Positions 31,824 to 40,153 of a stretch of DNA of 64,000 nucleotides are shown here, piece by piece. Where the stretch lies: the NCBI RefSeq assembly GCF_011752525.1, contig NZ_VWXI01000003.1, forward strand, positions 248,001-312,000. The letters are read 5' to 3'. The first letter of the stretch is position 1. Each line of letters begins with the position of its first letter. The notes beneath the pieces were generated by a model. It was given only the letters and a program-made list of their open reading frames with translations. It had not been told where the DNA came from and searched no databases. The stretch is from Pantoea sp. Cy-639 (lineage in GTDB: Bacteria > Pseudomonadota > Gammaproteobacteria > Pseudomonadales > Pseudomonadaceae). Position numbers and translations under genes: made by a program.

Positions 31824-33035
31824 ATGAAGACATCGTCCTTGCGCATCACCCTGGTCAGCGAAACCTTTCCACCCGAAATCAACGGCGTGGCCAATACCCT
31901 CGGTCGCCTCGGCGAAGGGCTGCGACAGCGGGGCCACCAGGTCGAGCTGGTGCGCCCGCGCCAGGCCATCGACGTGGCTGCGGGCAGCGACGACGAACTG
32001 CTGTTGTGCCGGGGCTGGCCATTGCCGGGGTACCCAGGCCTGCAGTGGGGTGAGGTGTCGATGCACAAACTGCTGCGCCGCTGGCGCCGCCAGCGCCCGG
32101 ACGTGCTCTATATCGCCACCGAGGGGCCGCTGGGCTTGAGCGCCCTGCGCGCCGCCAGGCGCCTGGGCATCGCGGTGGTCAGTGGTTTCCATACCAATTT
32201 TCCGCAATATTCCGGGCAATACGGCCTGGGGTGGTTCACCCGCCTGCTCACCCATTACCTGCGTTGGTTCCACCGGCGTACCGCGATCACCCTGGTGCCC
32301 AGTGCCAGCCAGCGCCTGGAGCTGGAGCGCCGTGGCTTCGAACGGCTGGGGCTGATGGCCCGTGGCGTGGATGCCGGCCTGTTCAACCCGGCGCGGCGCA
32401 ACCAGGCATTGCGTGAGCAATGGGGCCTGGGCGTGGACGATATCGCCGTGCTGCATGTGGGACGCCTGGCGGCCGAGAAAAACCTGGCCCTGTTGCGTCC
32501 CTGCCTGGAATCCCTGCGCCAACGTTATCCACAGCAGCGTCTGCGCCTGGTGATCGTCGGCGACGGCCCGGCCCGCGCACAGCTCGAGCAGCAACTGCCC
32601 GATGCCGTGTTCTGCGGGGCGCAGCGCGGCGAGGTACTGGCCGAGCACTATGCCAGCGGCGACCTGTTCCTGTTCCCCAGCCTCACCGAGACCTTCGGCA
32701 ATGTGGTGCTCGAAGCCATGGCCTCAGGGCTGGCGGTGGTCGCCTACGACGAGGCCGCCGCCGCCCAGCATATCCGGCATGGCCACAGCGGCGCCCTGGC
32801 CATGCCGGGGGACCCGCCAGCGTTCATCGACGCGGCCTGCTGGTTGCTGGAAGAAAGCGAGACCCTGCGCCGGGTGCGCCTGAATGCCCGTCAGCACGCC
32901 AGCCGCCAAGGCTGGCCGGCAATCGTCGAGCAGTTCGAAGGTTTTCTGCGTGGCGCTTGCCAGGACCGTGCCTGCGAAGCGCCGGCGCTCGAAACCCTGG
33001 CAATCAAGCCAGGCTCATCAGTGCCTCGCGGCTGA
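31824..33035 (+). CDS. GT4-family glycosyltransferase
   Basis: 403 aa retaining glycosyltransferase with two Rossmann (GT-B) halves. N-terminal SETFPPEINGVANTLGRLGE and GFHTNFPQYS, C-terminal donor site VGRLAAEKNL, PSLTETFGNVVLEAMASGL (E-x7-E). These resemble mannosyl- or glucosyltransferases acting on phospho-inositol or diacylglycerol acceptors; the acceptor here is unknown. The last 32 bp overlap the convergent oxidoreductase gene. The ATG at 31824 has only a weak ribosome site (GGCGG, A/T-rich spacer), but residue 1 fits the family. Confidence 0.9.
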   Translation: MKTSSLRITLVSETFPPEINGVANTLGRLGEGLRQRGHQVELVRPRQAIDVAAGSDDELLLCRGWPLPGYPGLQWGEVSMHKLLRRWRRQRPDVLYIATEGPLGLSALRAARRLGIAVVSGFHTNFPQYSGQYGLGWFTRLLTHYLRWFHRRTAITLVPSASQRLELERRGFERLGLMARGVDAGLFNPARRNQALREQWGLGVDDIAVLHVGRLAAEKNLALLRPCLESLRQRYPQQRLRLVIVGDGPARAQLEQQLPDAVFCGAQRGEVLAEHYASGDLFLFPSLTETFGNVVLEAMASGLAVVAYDEAAAAQHIRHGHSGALAMPGDPPAFIDAACWLLEESETLRRVRLNARQHASRQGWPAIVEQFEGFLRGACQDRACEAPALETLAIKPGSSVPRG

Positions 33036-34107
33036 ACGGCAGCACATCGCCCTCACGTCCCTCGCGCACCTTCTGCGCCCATTGCGCATCCACCAGCAGC
33101 GCACGCCCTACCGCCACCAGGTCGAACTCCTCATCCGCCAGGCGGCGCAACAGGCCTTCGAGGCTGGCCGGCCTGGCTACCTTGTCGGTATCGACCATGA
33201 ACTGCAGGAACTCACCGTCCAGGCCGACGCTGCCTACGGTGATGGTCGGCTTGCCTGTGAGCCGACGGGTCCAACCGGCCAGGTTGAGGTCGCTGCCTTC
33301 GAACTCCGGCTCCCAGAAGCGTCGGGTGGAACAGTGGAAGATATCCACACCGGCGTCTGCCAGCGGCTGGAGGAACGCCGCCAGCGCTTCGGGCGTTTCC
33401 ACCAGGCGAGCGTTGTAGTCCTGCTGCTTCCACTGCGAGAAACGCAGGATGATCGGAAAATCAGGGCCGACCGCGGCACGCACGGCCTGGATCAGCTCGA
33501 TGGCGAAACGCGAGCGACCGGCCAGGTCGCCGCCATACTCGTCGTCGCGACGGTTGCTGGCCGCCCAGAAGAACTGGTCGATCAGGTAGCCGTGGGCGCC
33601 GTGGATCTCCACGCCGTCCATGCCGATGGCCTGGGCATCGCGGGCGGCCTGGACGAAGGCGGCGATCACGTCGCGGATATCGTCGCGACTCATGCCATGG
33701 ACCACGACCTGGCCGTCCTTCTCCTTGGCGCTCGGACCATGGCCAGGGACGCTGGGGTCAGGCTCGGTGCCCAGGCGGCGCACACTACCCACGTGCCACA
33801 GCTGCGGCACGATGCGCCCACCTTCGCCATGCACGGCCTCGACCACCCGTTTCCAGCCGGCCAGCGCGTCCTCGCCATGGAAGCGCGGCACATTGGGGTA
33901 GCCATTGGCGGCTTTGTGCCCGACCGTGGTGCCTTCGCTGATGATCAGCCCGACACCAGCGGCGGCGCGGCGCCGGTAATACTCGACCACGCCGTCATGA
34001 GGTACGCCACCGGGGCAGAAGGTACGGGTCATCGGTGCCATGACCACCCGCGTCGGCAGGTCAAGGGAGCCAAGGGTGAAGGGCTGGAACAGAAGGTTGC
34101 TGGACAT
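33004..34107 (-). CDS. Old Yellow Enzyme-type NADH:flavin oxidoreductase
   Basis: FMN-dependent ene-reductase family, 367 aa TIM barrel. Features: LFQPFTLGSLDLPTRVVMAPMTR, GGRIVPQLWHVGS, DGVEIHGAHGYLIDQFFWAASN (substrate-binding His pair region) and VGRALLVDAQWAQKV. Likely reduces activated alkenes such as enones or xenobiotics. Start at 34107 (MSSNLLFQP). 3' end overlaps the glycosyltransferase stop by 32 bp on the other strand. Confidence 0.92.
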   Translation of the reverse strand: MSSNLLFQPFTLGSLDLPTRVVMAPMTRTFCPGGVPHDGVVEYYRRRAAAGVGLIISEGTTVGHKAANGYPNVPRFHGEDALAGWKRVVEAVHGEGGRIVPQLWHVGSVRRLGTEPDPSVPGHGPSAKEKDGQVVVHGMSRDDIRDVIAAFVQAARDAQAIGMDGVEIHGAHGYLIDQFFWAASNRRDDEYGGDLAGRSRFAIELIQAVRAAVGPDFPIILRFSQWKQQDYNARLVETPEALAAFLQPLADAGVDIFHCSTRRFWEPEFEGSDLNLAGWTRRLTGKPTITVGSVGLDGEFLQFMVDTDKVARPASLEGLLRRLADEEFDLVAVGRALLVDAQWAQKVREGREGDVLPFSREALMSLA

Positions 34108-34213
34108 GCGGCGCTCTCGACGGGACAAGGAAATGCGCCTGAGCGTAGAGGGAGCCCACGGATGGGCACAGCATCATTGATTGGAGTGATTGAACAGTAT
34201 CGCGAGGGCTGCA

Positions 34214-34258
34214 GGGGGCTGCTGCGCAGCCCGTCGCGACACGAGGTCGCTCCTGCAG
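34214..34258. repeat. REP element
   Basis: GGGCTGC-TGC-GCAGCCC hairpin followed by GTCGCGACACGAGGTCGCTC, a common Pseudomonas REP form, downstream of the glutathione peroxidase stop. Confidence 0.65.
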
Positions 34259-34267
34259 AGGGCGCTG

Positions 34268-34750
34268 TCAGGCCAGGGCCTTCTCGATAGCCTGGACCAC
34301 GCTGGGATCGTCCGGCGCGGTGCGCGGTGCGAAGCGCGCCAGCACACGACCGTCCTTGCCGACCAGGAACTTCTCGAAGTTCCAGGTGATATCGCCGGGG
34401 AACTCGGCGCCCTCGCCCGCCAGCAGGCGGTACAACGAATGGCGCTGCGGCCCGTTGACCTCGAGCTTGGCCCCCAACGGGAAGCTGACGCCGTAGTTGA
34501 GGTTGCAGAAGTCCTGGATCTCCTGCGCGCTACCTGGCTCCTGGCCGGCGAACTGGTTGCAGGGCAGGCCGAGTACGTTGAAACCCTGGCCCTTGTACTG
34601 CTGGTACAGGTTCTCCAGCGCAGCGTATTGCGGTGTCAGGCCACACTTGGAGGCGACATTGACCACCAGCACCACCTGGCCCTTGTACGGTGCGAGGGGC
34701 AGGTCCCCGCCGTCCAGCGCCTTCAATGTCAGGTCGTGAAATGCACTCAT
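34268..34750 (-). CDS. Glutathione peroxidase (thioredoxin/glutathione-dependent)
   Basis: 160 aa thiol peroxidase that reduces hydroperoxides. Peroxidatic Cys36 in NVASKCGLTPQ replaces the selenocysteine of animal forms; the family motifs LGLPCNQFAGQEPGS and ITWNFEKFLVGKDG supply the Gln and Trp of the catalytic tetrad. Start at 34750 with GAGAGGGG upstream. Bacterial members often use thioredoxin, so the electron donor is uncertain. Confidence 0.93.
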   Translation of the reverse strand: MSAFHDLTLKALDGGDLPLAPYKGQVVLVVNVASKCGLTPQYAALENLYQQYKGQGFNVLGLPCNQFAGQEPGSAQEIQDFCNLNYGVSFPLGAKLEVNGPQRHSLYRLLAGEGAEFPGDITWNFEKFLVGKDGRVLARFAPRTAPDDPSVVQAIEKALA

Positions 34751-34894
34751 GTTGTTTCCCCTCTCAGTTCCCGGTTGCCGCAAGGGCGAATTGCGCCCAC
34801 TAAAAAGGCGCGCGGTCAAACCGTCCACCCTCCCGAAGAGGGCTGGTCCGGCTTGCCCGAGCGCCTGGCGACTCTCTGAGCTTAGCGCAGAAAA

Positions 34895-35380
34895 TCAGTG
34901 GTGATGGCCACCTTCACCGTGGATGTGACGGTGAGCGATTTCTTCTTCGCTGGCATCACGCACGTCGACGACCTTGACCTTGAAGTTCAGGCGCTGGCCA
35001 GCCAGCGGGTGGTTGCCGTCGACGGTCACGTCGTCGCCGTCGATGTCGCGGATGGTGACGATCTGCATCTGGCCGTCCGGCGCCGAAGCGTGGAACTGCA
35101 TGCCGACTTCCAGTTGGTCGACACCTTCGAACATCTTGCTGCTCAGGGTGCTGACCAGTTCGGCGGAGTATTCGCCGTAGGCATCTTCCGGTTCGATGGC
35201 AACGGTCAGTTCATCACCGGCCTGCTTGCCTTCCAGGGCTTTTTCCAGGCCTGGGATGATGTTGGCGGCACCGTGCAGATAGACCAGCGGCGCACCACCG
35301 GCGGAGCTGTCGATGACCTCCCCGGCGTCGTTGGTCAGGGTATAGTCGATGGAGACAGCCTTGTTGGCGGCGATCAGCAT
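34895..35380 (-). CDS. slyD: SlyD-type FKBP peptidyl-prolyl isomerase
   Basis: 161 aa cytosolic prolyl isomerase/chaperone with metal-binding tail. FKBP domain split by the IF (insert-in-flap) chaperone domain (about 70-130); N-terminal AVSIDYTLTNDAGEVIDSS and YLHGAANIIPGLEKALEGK are diagnostic. The C-terminus HRHIHGEGGHHH is His-rich, consistent with nickel/zinc binding and hydrogenase or metal-homeostasis roles in SlyD. ATG is complement of 35378-35380. Confidence 0.95.
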   Translation of the reverse strand: MLIAANKAVSIDYTLTNDAGEVIDSSAGGAPLVYLHGAANIIPGLEKALEGKQAGDELTVAIEPEDAYGEYSAELVSTLSSKMFEGVDQLEVGMQFHASAPDGQMQIVTIRDIDGDDVTVDGNHPLAGQRLNFKVKVVDVRDASEEEIAHRHIHGEGGHHH

Positions 35381-35681
35381 GGGGCGGGACCTTTTGCAAA
35401 AGAATGTAGAACGCACAAGTGTAACCAACGCACCGCGCGATTGCGAACGCGCGGCGGAGGATGGACGGCCCATCAGTCGGATCAGCGGCTTCCACCAGGA
35501 CGACGAGGGGCACTGGGTGGTCGAGCTGTCGTGCGGGCACACCCAGCACCTGCGCCACCAACCGCCCTGGCAGGCCAGGCCCTGGGTACTCGACCCTGAC
35601 GAGCGCGCGCGACGGATTGGCCAGCCCTTCGCCTGTGGCTGGTGCGCCCAGGGTGCGGTTAGCGATACCCTTGGCCGCTGA
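35379..35681 (+). CDS. DUF3565 family protein
   Basis: About 100 aa. Core SGFHQDDEGHWVVELSCGHTQHLRH...PW and CGWC is the DUF3565 signature, with two Cys-x-His/Cys pairs that suggest a metal site; function unknown. The only in-frame ATG places the start at 35379, which overlaps slyD's own start codon by two bases head to head; the first 40 residues then have no family counterpart, so the true start could be a non-ATG codon nearer 35470. Confidence 0.7.
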   Translation: MGRDLLQKNVERTSVTNAPRDCERAAEDGRPISRISGFHQDDEGHWVVELSCGHTQHLRHQPPWQARPWVLDPDERARRIGQPFACGWCAQGAVSDTLGR

Positions 35682-35714
35682 ATTTTCTTGCACCGCTTAT
35701 TTCGAGAAGCACGC

Positions 35715-37805
35715 ATGCAGACATTTTTCATCGCGCCGACCGACTTCGGTGTCGGCCTGACCTCCATCAGCCTCGGGCTGATCCGCACCCTGGAACGCGC
35801 CGGCCTGAAGGTCGGCTTCTTCAAGCCGATCGCCCAGCCGCATCCCGGTGACACCGGCCCCGAACGCTCCAGCGAACTGGTGGCGCGCACCCATGGCATC
35901 AAGCCACCGACGCCGCTGAGCCTGGGCCAGGTCGAACGCATGCTCGGCGACGGCCAACTGGACGAACTGCTCGAAGAAATCATCCGCCTCTACCAACAGG
36001 CCTGCATCGGCAAGGACGTGGTGGTGGTCGAAGGCATGGTGCCGACCCGCCACGCCAGCTACGCGGCGCGGGTCAACCTGCACCTGGCCAAGAGCCTGGA
36101 TGCCGAGGTGATCCTGGTATCGGCTGCGGAAAACGAAGCGCTCGCCGAGCTGTCCGACCGCGTCGAGCTGCAGGCCCAGCTGTACGGTGGGCCACGCGAT
36201 CCGAAAGTGCTGGGGGTGATCCTCAACAAGGTGCGCGCCGACGAGCCCATGGCCGATTTCGCCATACGCCTGCGCGAACACTCGCCACTGCTGCGTGGCA
36301 ATGACTTCCGCCTGCTCGGCTGCATCCCCTACCAGCCTGACCTCAACGCGCCGCGCACCCGCGACGTGGCCGAACTGCTCGGCGCCCAGGTGCTCAACGC
36401 CGGCGACTATGAACAGCGGCGCATGAACAAGATCATCATCTGCGCGCGCACCGTGGCCAACACCGTGCCGCTGCTCACTTCCGGCACCCTGGTGGTGACC
36501 CCCGGCGATCGCGACGACATCATCCTCGCCGTGAGCCTGGCGGCAATCAACGGCGTACCGCTGGCCGGCCTGCTGCTGACCAGCGACAGCAAGCCCGACC
36601 CACGCATCCTCGAACTATGCCGTGGCGCGCTGCAGGCTGGCCTGCCGATCCTGTCGGTCAGCACCGGCTCCTACGACACCGCCAACCAGCTCAACTCGTT
36701 GAACCGCGAGATCCCGGTGGACGACCGCGAACGGGCCGAGTTCATCACCGACTTCGTCGCCAGCCATCTCGACGCCGCCTGGCTGCATCAGCGCTGTGGC
36801 ACGCCACGGGAACTGCGCCTGTCGCCGGCGGTGTTCCGCTACCAGCTGATCCAGCGCGCCCAGCAGGCCAACAAGCGCATCGTCCTGCCCGAAGGCGCGC
36901 AACCCTTGCTGGTGCAGGCCGCCGCCCTGTGCCAGGCGCGAGGGATCGCCCGCTGCGTGCTGCTGGCCAAGCCCGAGGAGGTCGAGGCTGTAGCCCGCGC
37001 CCAGGGCATCAGCCTGCCGCCGGATCTCGAAGTGCTCGACCCCGAGATCATCCGTGGCCGCTACGTCGAACCCATGGTCGAGTTGCGCCGCAGCAAGAAT
37101 CTCAATGCGCCGATGGCCGAACAGCAACTGGAAGACCCGGTGGTGATCGCCACCGTGATGCTCGCCCTCGGCGAAGTCGACGGCCTGGTCTCGGGGCTGG
37201 TGCACTCGACCGCCAACACCATTCGGCCGGCCTTGCAGTTGATCAAGACCGCGCCCGGCAGCAGCCTGGTGTCCTCGGTGTTCTTCATGCTGTTCCCCGA
37301 CCAGGTGCTGGTCTACGGCGACTGCGTGATGAACCCTCATCCCAGCGCTGCGGAACTGGCGGAAATCGCCCGGCAGAGCGCCGAGTCGGCCGAAGCGTTC
37401 GGCATTGCGCCACGGGTGGCGATGCTCAGCTACTCCAGTGACTCGAGCGCCAGCGACGAGGAAGTGGAAAAGGTTCGCGAGGCCACGCGCCTGGCCCAGC
37501 AGGCCGAACACGCCTTGCTGATCGACGGGCCGTTGCAGTACGACGCCGCCGCCAACCCGGAGATCGCCCGCCAGCTGGCGCCGTCGAGCCCGGTGGCCGG
37601 ACGCGCCACGGTGTTCGTGTTCCCCGACCTGAACACCGGCAACACCACCCACAAGGCCGTCCAGCGCAGCGCCGACTGCGTCAGCCTGGGGCCGATGCTG
37701 CAAGGCCTGCGCAAGCCGGTCAACGACCTGCCGCGCGGCGCGCAGGTGGACGATATCGTCCACACCATCGCCCTGACCGCGATCCAGGCCAGCCACGTGC
37801 ACTGA
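35715..37805 (+). CDS. pta: Phosphate acetyltransferase (long, DRTGG-containing form)
   Basis: Interconverts acetyl-CoA and acetyl phosphate. 696 aa. N-terminal P-loop-like AAA domain (about 1-210, IAPTDFGVGLTSISLGL), central DRTGG domain (about 215-335), C-terminal catalytic PTA_PTB domain (about 370-690, with SGLVHSTANTIRPALQ and VFPDLNTGNTTHKAVQRS). Acetate kinase is not adjacent. ATG at 35715 chosen because MQTFFIAPTD aligns with the family start. Confidence 0.95.
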   Translation: MQTFFIAPTDFGVGLTSISLGLIRTLERAGLKVGFFKPIAQPHPGDTGPERSSELVARTHGIKPPTPLSLGQVERMLGDGQLDELLEEIIRLYQQACIGKDVVVVEGMVPTRHASYAARVNLHLAKSLDAEVILVSAAENEALAELSDRVELQAQLYGGPRDPKVLGVILNKVRADEPMADFAIRLREHSPLLRGNDFRLLGCIPYQPDLNAPRTRDVAELLGAQVLNAGDYEQRRMNKIIICARTVANTVPLLTSGTLVVTPGDRDDIILAVSLAAINGVPLAGLLLTSDSKPDPRILELCRGALQAGLPILSVSTGSYDTANQLNSLNREIPVDDRERAEFITDFVASHLDAAWLHQRCGTPRELRLSPAVFRYQLIQRAQQANKRIVLPEGAQPLLVQAAALCQARGIARCVLLAKPEEVEAVARAQGISLPPDLEVLDPEIIRGRYVEPMVELRRSKNLNAPMAEQQLEDPVVIATVMLALGEVDGLVSGLVHSTANTIRPALQLIKTAPGSSLVSSVFFMLFPDQVLVYGDCVMNPHPSAAELAEIARQSAESAEAFGIAPRVAMLSYSSDSSASDEEVEKVREATRLAQQAEHALLIDGPLQYDAAANPEIARQLAPSSPVAGRATVFVFPDLNTGNTTHKAVQRSADCVSLGPMLQGLRKPVNDLPRGAQVDDIVHTIALTAIQASHVH

Positions 37806-37824
37806 GCCCTGCACGAACAGTCTT

Positions 37825-37940
37825 GTGGGAACGGGCTTGCCCCGCGATGGATGGGCCTGCTTCTCGTACAAGCCCTGGAACGCAACGCGGGGCAGGCCGC
37901 TCCCCCGTTGATCGGTGGAAGCGGCCTGCCCCGCGTCGAT
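37825..37940. repeat. Cluster of three REP elements
   Basis: Copies at 37825-37848, 37885-37906 and 37917-37940. The last two are in inverted orientation and share a perfect 14-bp inverted core (GCGGGGCAGGCCGC and its complement). Between convergent pta and the OmpA-like gene. Confidence 0.8.
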
Positions 37941-37954
37941 TTCAGCCCCGTGGG

Positions 37955-38668
37955 TTACGGATACTGCTGCACGGTGCCTTGCTGGTCATACTGCTGACCC
38001 GGGATCGGCTTGAGGTTGACCTCCACCCGGCGGTTCTGCGCACGGCCGTTGGCGTCGGCGTTGCTGGCGATCGGCTGGTCAGGGCCCAGGCCACGCACGC
38101 TGACGCGCGATGGATCAACGCCCTGCGAGGTCAGGTAGGTGCTCACCGCCTGGGCGCGGCGCTGCGACAGGTCCATGTTGTGCTGGCGGCTGCCAGTGCT
38201 GTCGGTGAAGCCGACCACTTCGATGGTGTTCTGGTTGAACTGCTTGAACGAACCGGCCAGGTTGTTCAGCGGTGCATAGAAGCTTGGGGAGATGTTCGCC
38301 GAGTCGGTGGCGAAGGTGATGTTGCCTGGCATGATCAGCTTGATCTGGTCGCCCTGGCGCTGAACCTCGACCCCGGTGTTGGCCATCTTGGCACGCAGTT
38401 CGGCTTCCTGCTTGTCGGCGTAGTAGCCATAGCCTGCGGCGGCGGCGCCCACAGCGGCGGCGCCGATCAACGCACCCTTGCCGCGGTTGTTGTGGTCGAT
38501 GGCAGCACCGGCGATGGCGCCGGCCAGCGCACCCAGGCCGCCGTACTTGGCGGTCTTGCTCATCCCGCCGGAATCCTGCGCCTGGCCATCATACGGGTTG
38601 GGGCTGGCACAGCCGGACATCAGCGCGGCGGCGGTTGCGACGATAATCAGACGACGCATGGTGAACAT
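37955..38668 (-). CDS. OmpA-family lipoprotein (YiaD-like)
   Basis: 237 aa outer-membrane lipoprotein. Signal peptide with lipobox LMSGC; lipid-modified Cys at about residue 20. A glycine-zipper region (about 37-80, GGLGALAGAIAGAAI) precedes an OmpA_C peptidoglycan-binding domain (about 110-225, ending VRGLGPDQPIASN and NRRVEVNLKPI). Anchors outer membrane to peptidoglycan. Start at 38668, AGGAG upstream; an alternate ATG is three codons later. Confidence 0.93.
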   Translation of the reverse strand: MFTMRRLIIVATAAALMSGCASPNPYDGQAQDSGGMSKTAKYGGLGALAGAIAGAAIDHNNRGKGALIGAAAVGAAAAGYGYYADKQEAELRAKMANTGVEVQRQGDQIKLIMPGNITFATDSANISPSFYAPLNNLAGSFKQFNQNTIEVVGFTDSTGSRQHNMDLSQRRAQAVSTYLTSQGVDPSRVSVRGLGPDQPIASNADANGRAQNRRVEVNLKPIPGQQYDQQGTVQQYP

Positions 38669-38764
38669 GGACAAGCTCCTACTGAAATTTCATAAGTGCT
38701 GCAGATCATATGCGGATCTGCGTCCGAGTTGGATTGCAAGGAACCGGAAAGATTCCATGAAACT

Positions 38765-39409
38765 TCAGGCACGCACGAAAGGATTCTCGCGCATCTCCTC
38801 GCCGAGGCGGGTTTCCGGGCCATGTCCGGTCACCACGACAGCCTCTTCATCCAGCCGGTACAGCCGCTCCTTGATGGAACGAACGATAGCTCGCTGATCG
38901 CCCCCCCACAAATCGGTACGGCCGACACCCCGGCGGAACAGGGTGTCACCAGCGATCAACAGCTTGTGCTCGGCAAACCAGAAGCTCATCGATCCCGGGC
39001 TGTGCCCCGGGGTGTGCAGCGCCACGCCGCAGCCACAGGCCAGCTCCTCGTCATCGTTCAACCAACGGTCCGGCGCCGGTACCGGCGCATAAGGCATGCC
39101 GAACATCTGGCACTGCATCTCCAGGTTGTCCCACAGCGGCTGGTCATCCTTGTGCAGGTGCAAGGTCGCGCCGGTCAGCTCTTTGAGCCGGCCTGAGGCG
39201 AGGAAATGATCGAAATGGGCATGGGTGTGGATGATGCTCACCAGGGTCAGGCCATGGTGTTGCAAACGGGCGAGGATCTTCTGCTCGTCGCCACCCGGAT
39301 CGACGACGATCGCCTTCTTGCTCAGCGGATCGCCGATCAGCGTGCAGTTGCATTGCAGGGGGCCGACGGGAAAGGTTTCGCGGATAAGGGCGGTGGACGG
39401 TGGGTTCAT
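38765..39409 (-). CDS. Metallo-beta-lactamase-fold hydrolase (glyoxalase II-like)
   Basis: 214 aa. Dinuclear-metal motif HTHAHFDH (residues 61-68), GVALHTPGHSPGSMSF, GDTLF and a late GHGPET supply all ligands of the fold. Compact form of the GloB/YcbL type, possibly a thioester hydrolase or persulfide-related; it lacks the C-terminal substrate domain of full glyoxalase II. Start ATG at 39409. Confidence 0.9.
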   Translation of the reverse strand: MNPPSTALIRETFPVGPLQCNCTLIGDPLSKKAIVVDPGGDEQKILARLQHHGLTLVSIIHTHAHFDHFLASGRLKELTGATLHLHKDDQPLWDNLEMQCQMFGMPYAPVPAPDRWLNDDEELACGCGVALHTPGHSPGSMSFWFAEHKLLIAGDTLFRRGVGRTDLWGGDQRAIVRSIKERLYRLDEEAVVVTGHGPETRLGEEMRENPFVRA

Positions 39410-39460
39410 CTTGAGGCTCGAGTGAATGCGTACCCGCCCATCAGACCATTACCCGCCCGT

Positions 39461-40153
39461 TCAAGGAAGATACAAACGGAACAACCCGCCACCCAGTGCC
39501 CCGCCATTGGCGATCTCGATGCGTCCGCGCACGCCATTGCGCTCGTGCAGCGCGGCGATCCGCGCGGCGAAGTACAGACCCAGCCCGGTGCTGCCGCTCT
39601 GCTGGTCGATCCCCTGCACGTAGTCGTTCTGGCGCTCGAGCATGCGCTGTGGATAACCGGCGCCATCATCGTTGACACTGATGACCAACTGCTCGCCCTG
39701 CTCCTCGATGCTGATCAGCAAGGCATGGCCGGCATAGCGGATGGCATTGGTGAGCACGTTGGCGACCACCGAGGCGACCAGCTCACGGTCGAAGAATCCC
39801 AGCGGGCTTTCGGTTTCGATCCGCCAGGTGGCGAGGATGTCGCGGTGCTTGATCACCTCTTCCTGAGCCGCGAGCTGGGCTTCGATGAAGTCGTCCAGTT
39901 CATGGTAGTCGGGGCAGATCGGCAATTGGTTGACGCCCAGTTTGTACAGGCCCAGCAATTGCACCAGCATGCCGTTCAGATGGCTGAGCTCGTGCTCCAT
40001 CACCCCTTGTTCGGTACCGACGCGCCACTCTTCGGGCAGGCGCGCCAGCCACTGGTTGTGGGCCTGGATCAGGGCCGACAGGGAGTTCTTCAGGTCGTGC
40101 ACGGTGGAGGCGATCACCGTGGAGAAATCCAGCCCCTGGTTGTCCTGATTCAT
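39461..40153 (-). CDS. Small soluble histidine kinase (HDLKN-type H-box)
   Basis: 230 aa, no membrane or sensor domain: the phospho-accepting His19 is in TVHDLKNSLSAL almost at the N-terminus, followed by a dimerisation helix and an HATPase domain (NVLTNAIRYAG, DDGAGYP, GSTGLGLYFAARI). Overlaps the stop of the TPR response regulator by ATGA, so it is its cognate partner. The input must come through protein-protein contact. Kinase activity is inferred from complete motifs. Confidence 0.9.
   Translation of the reverse strand: MNQDNQGLDFSTVIASTVHDLKNSLSALIQAHNQWLARLPEEWRVGTEQGVMEHELSHLNGMLVQLLGLYKLGVNQLPICPDYHELDDFIEAQLAAQEEVIKHRDILATWRIETESPLGFFDRELVASVVANVLTNAIRYAGHALLISIEEQGEQLVISVNDDGAGYPQRMLERQNDYVQGIDQQSGSTGLGLYFAARIAALHERNGVRGRIEIANGGALGGGLFRLYLP

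Noticed and set aside
35461..35760. A second start for DUF3565 at 35461 behind GGAGG
   Set aside because: That ATG is in another frame and leads to a meaningless translation; the GGAGG is directly abutting the ATG.
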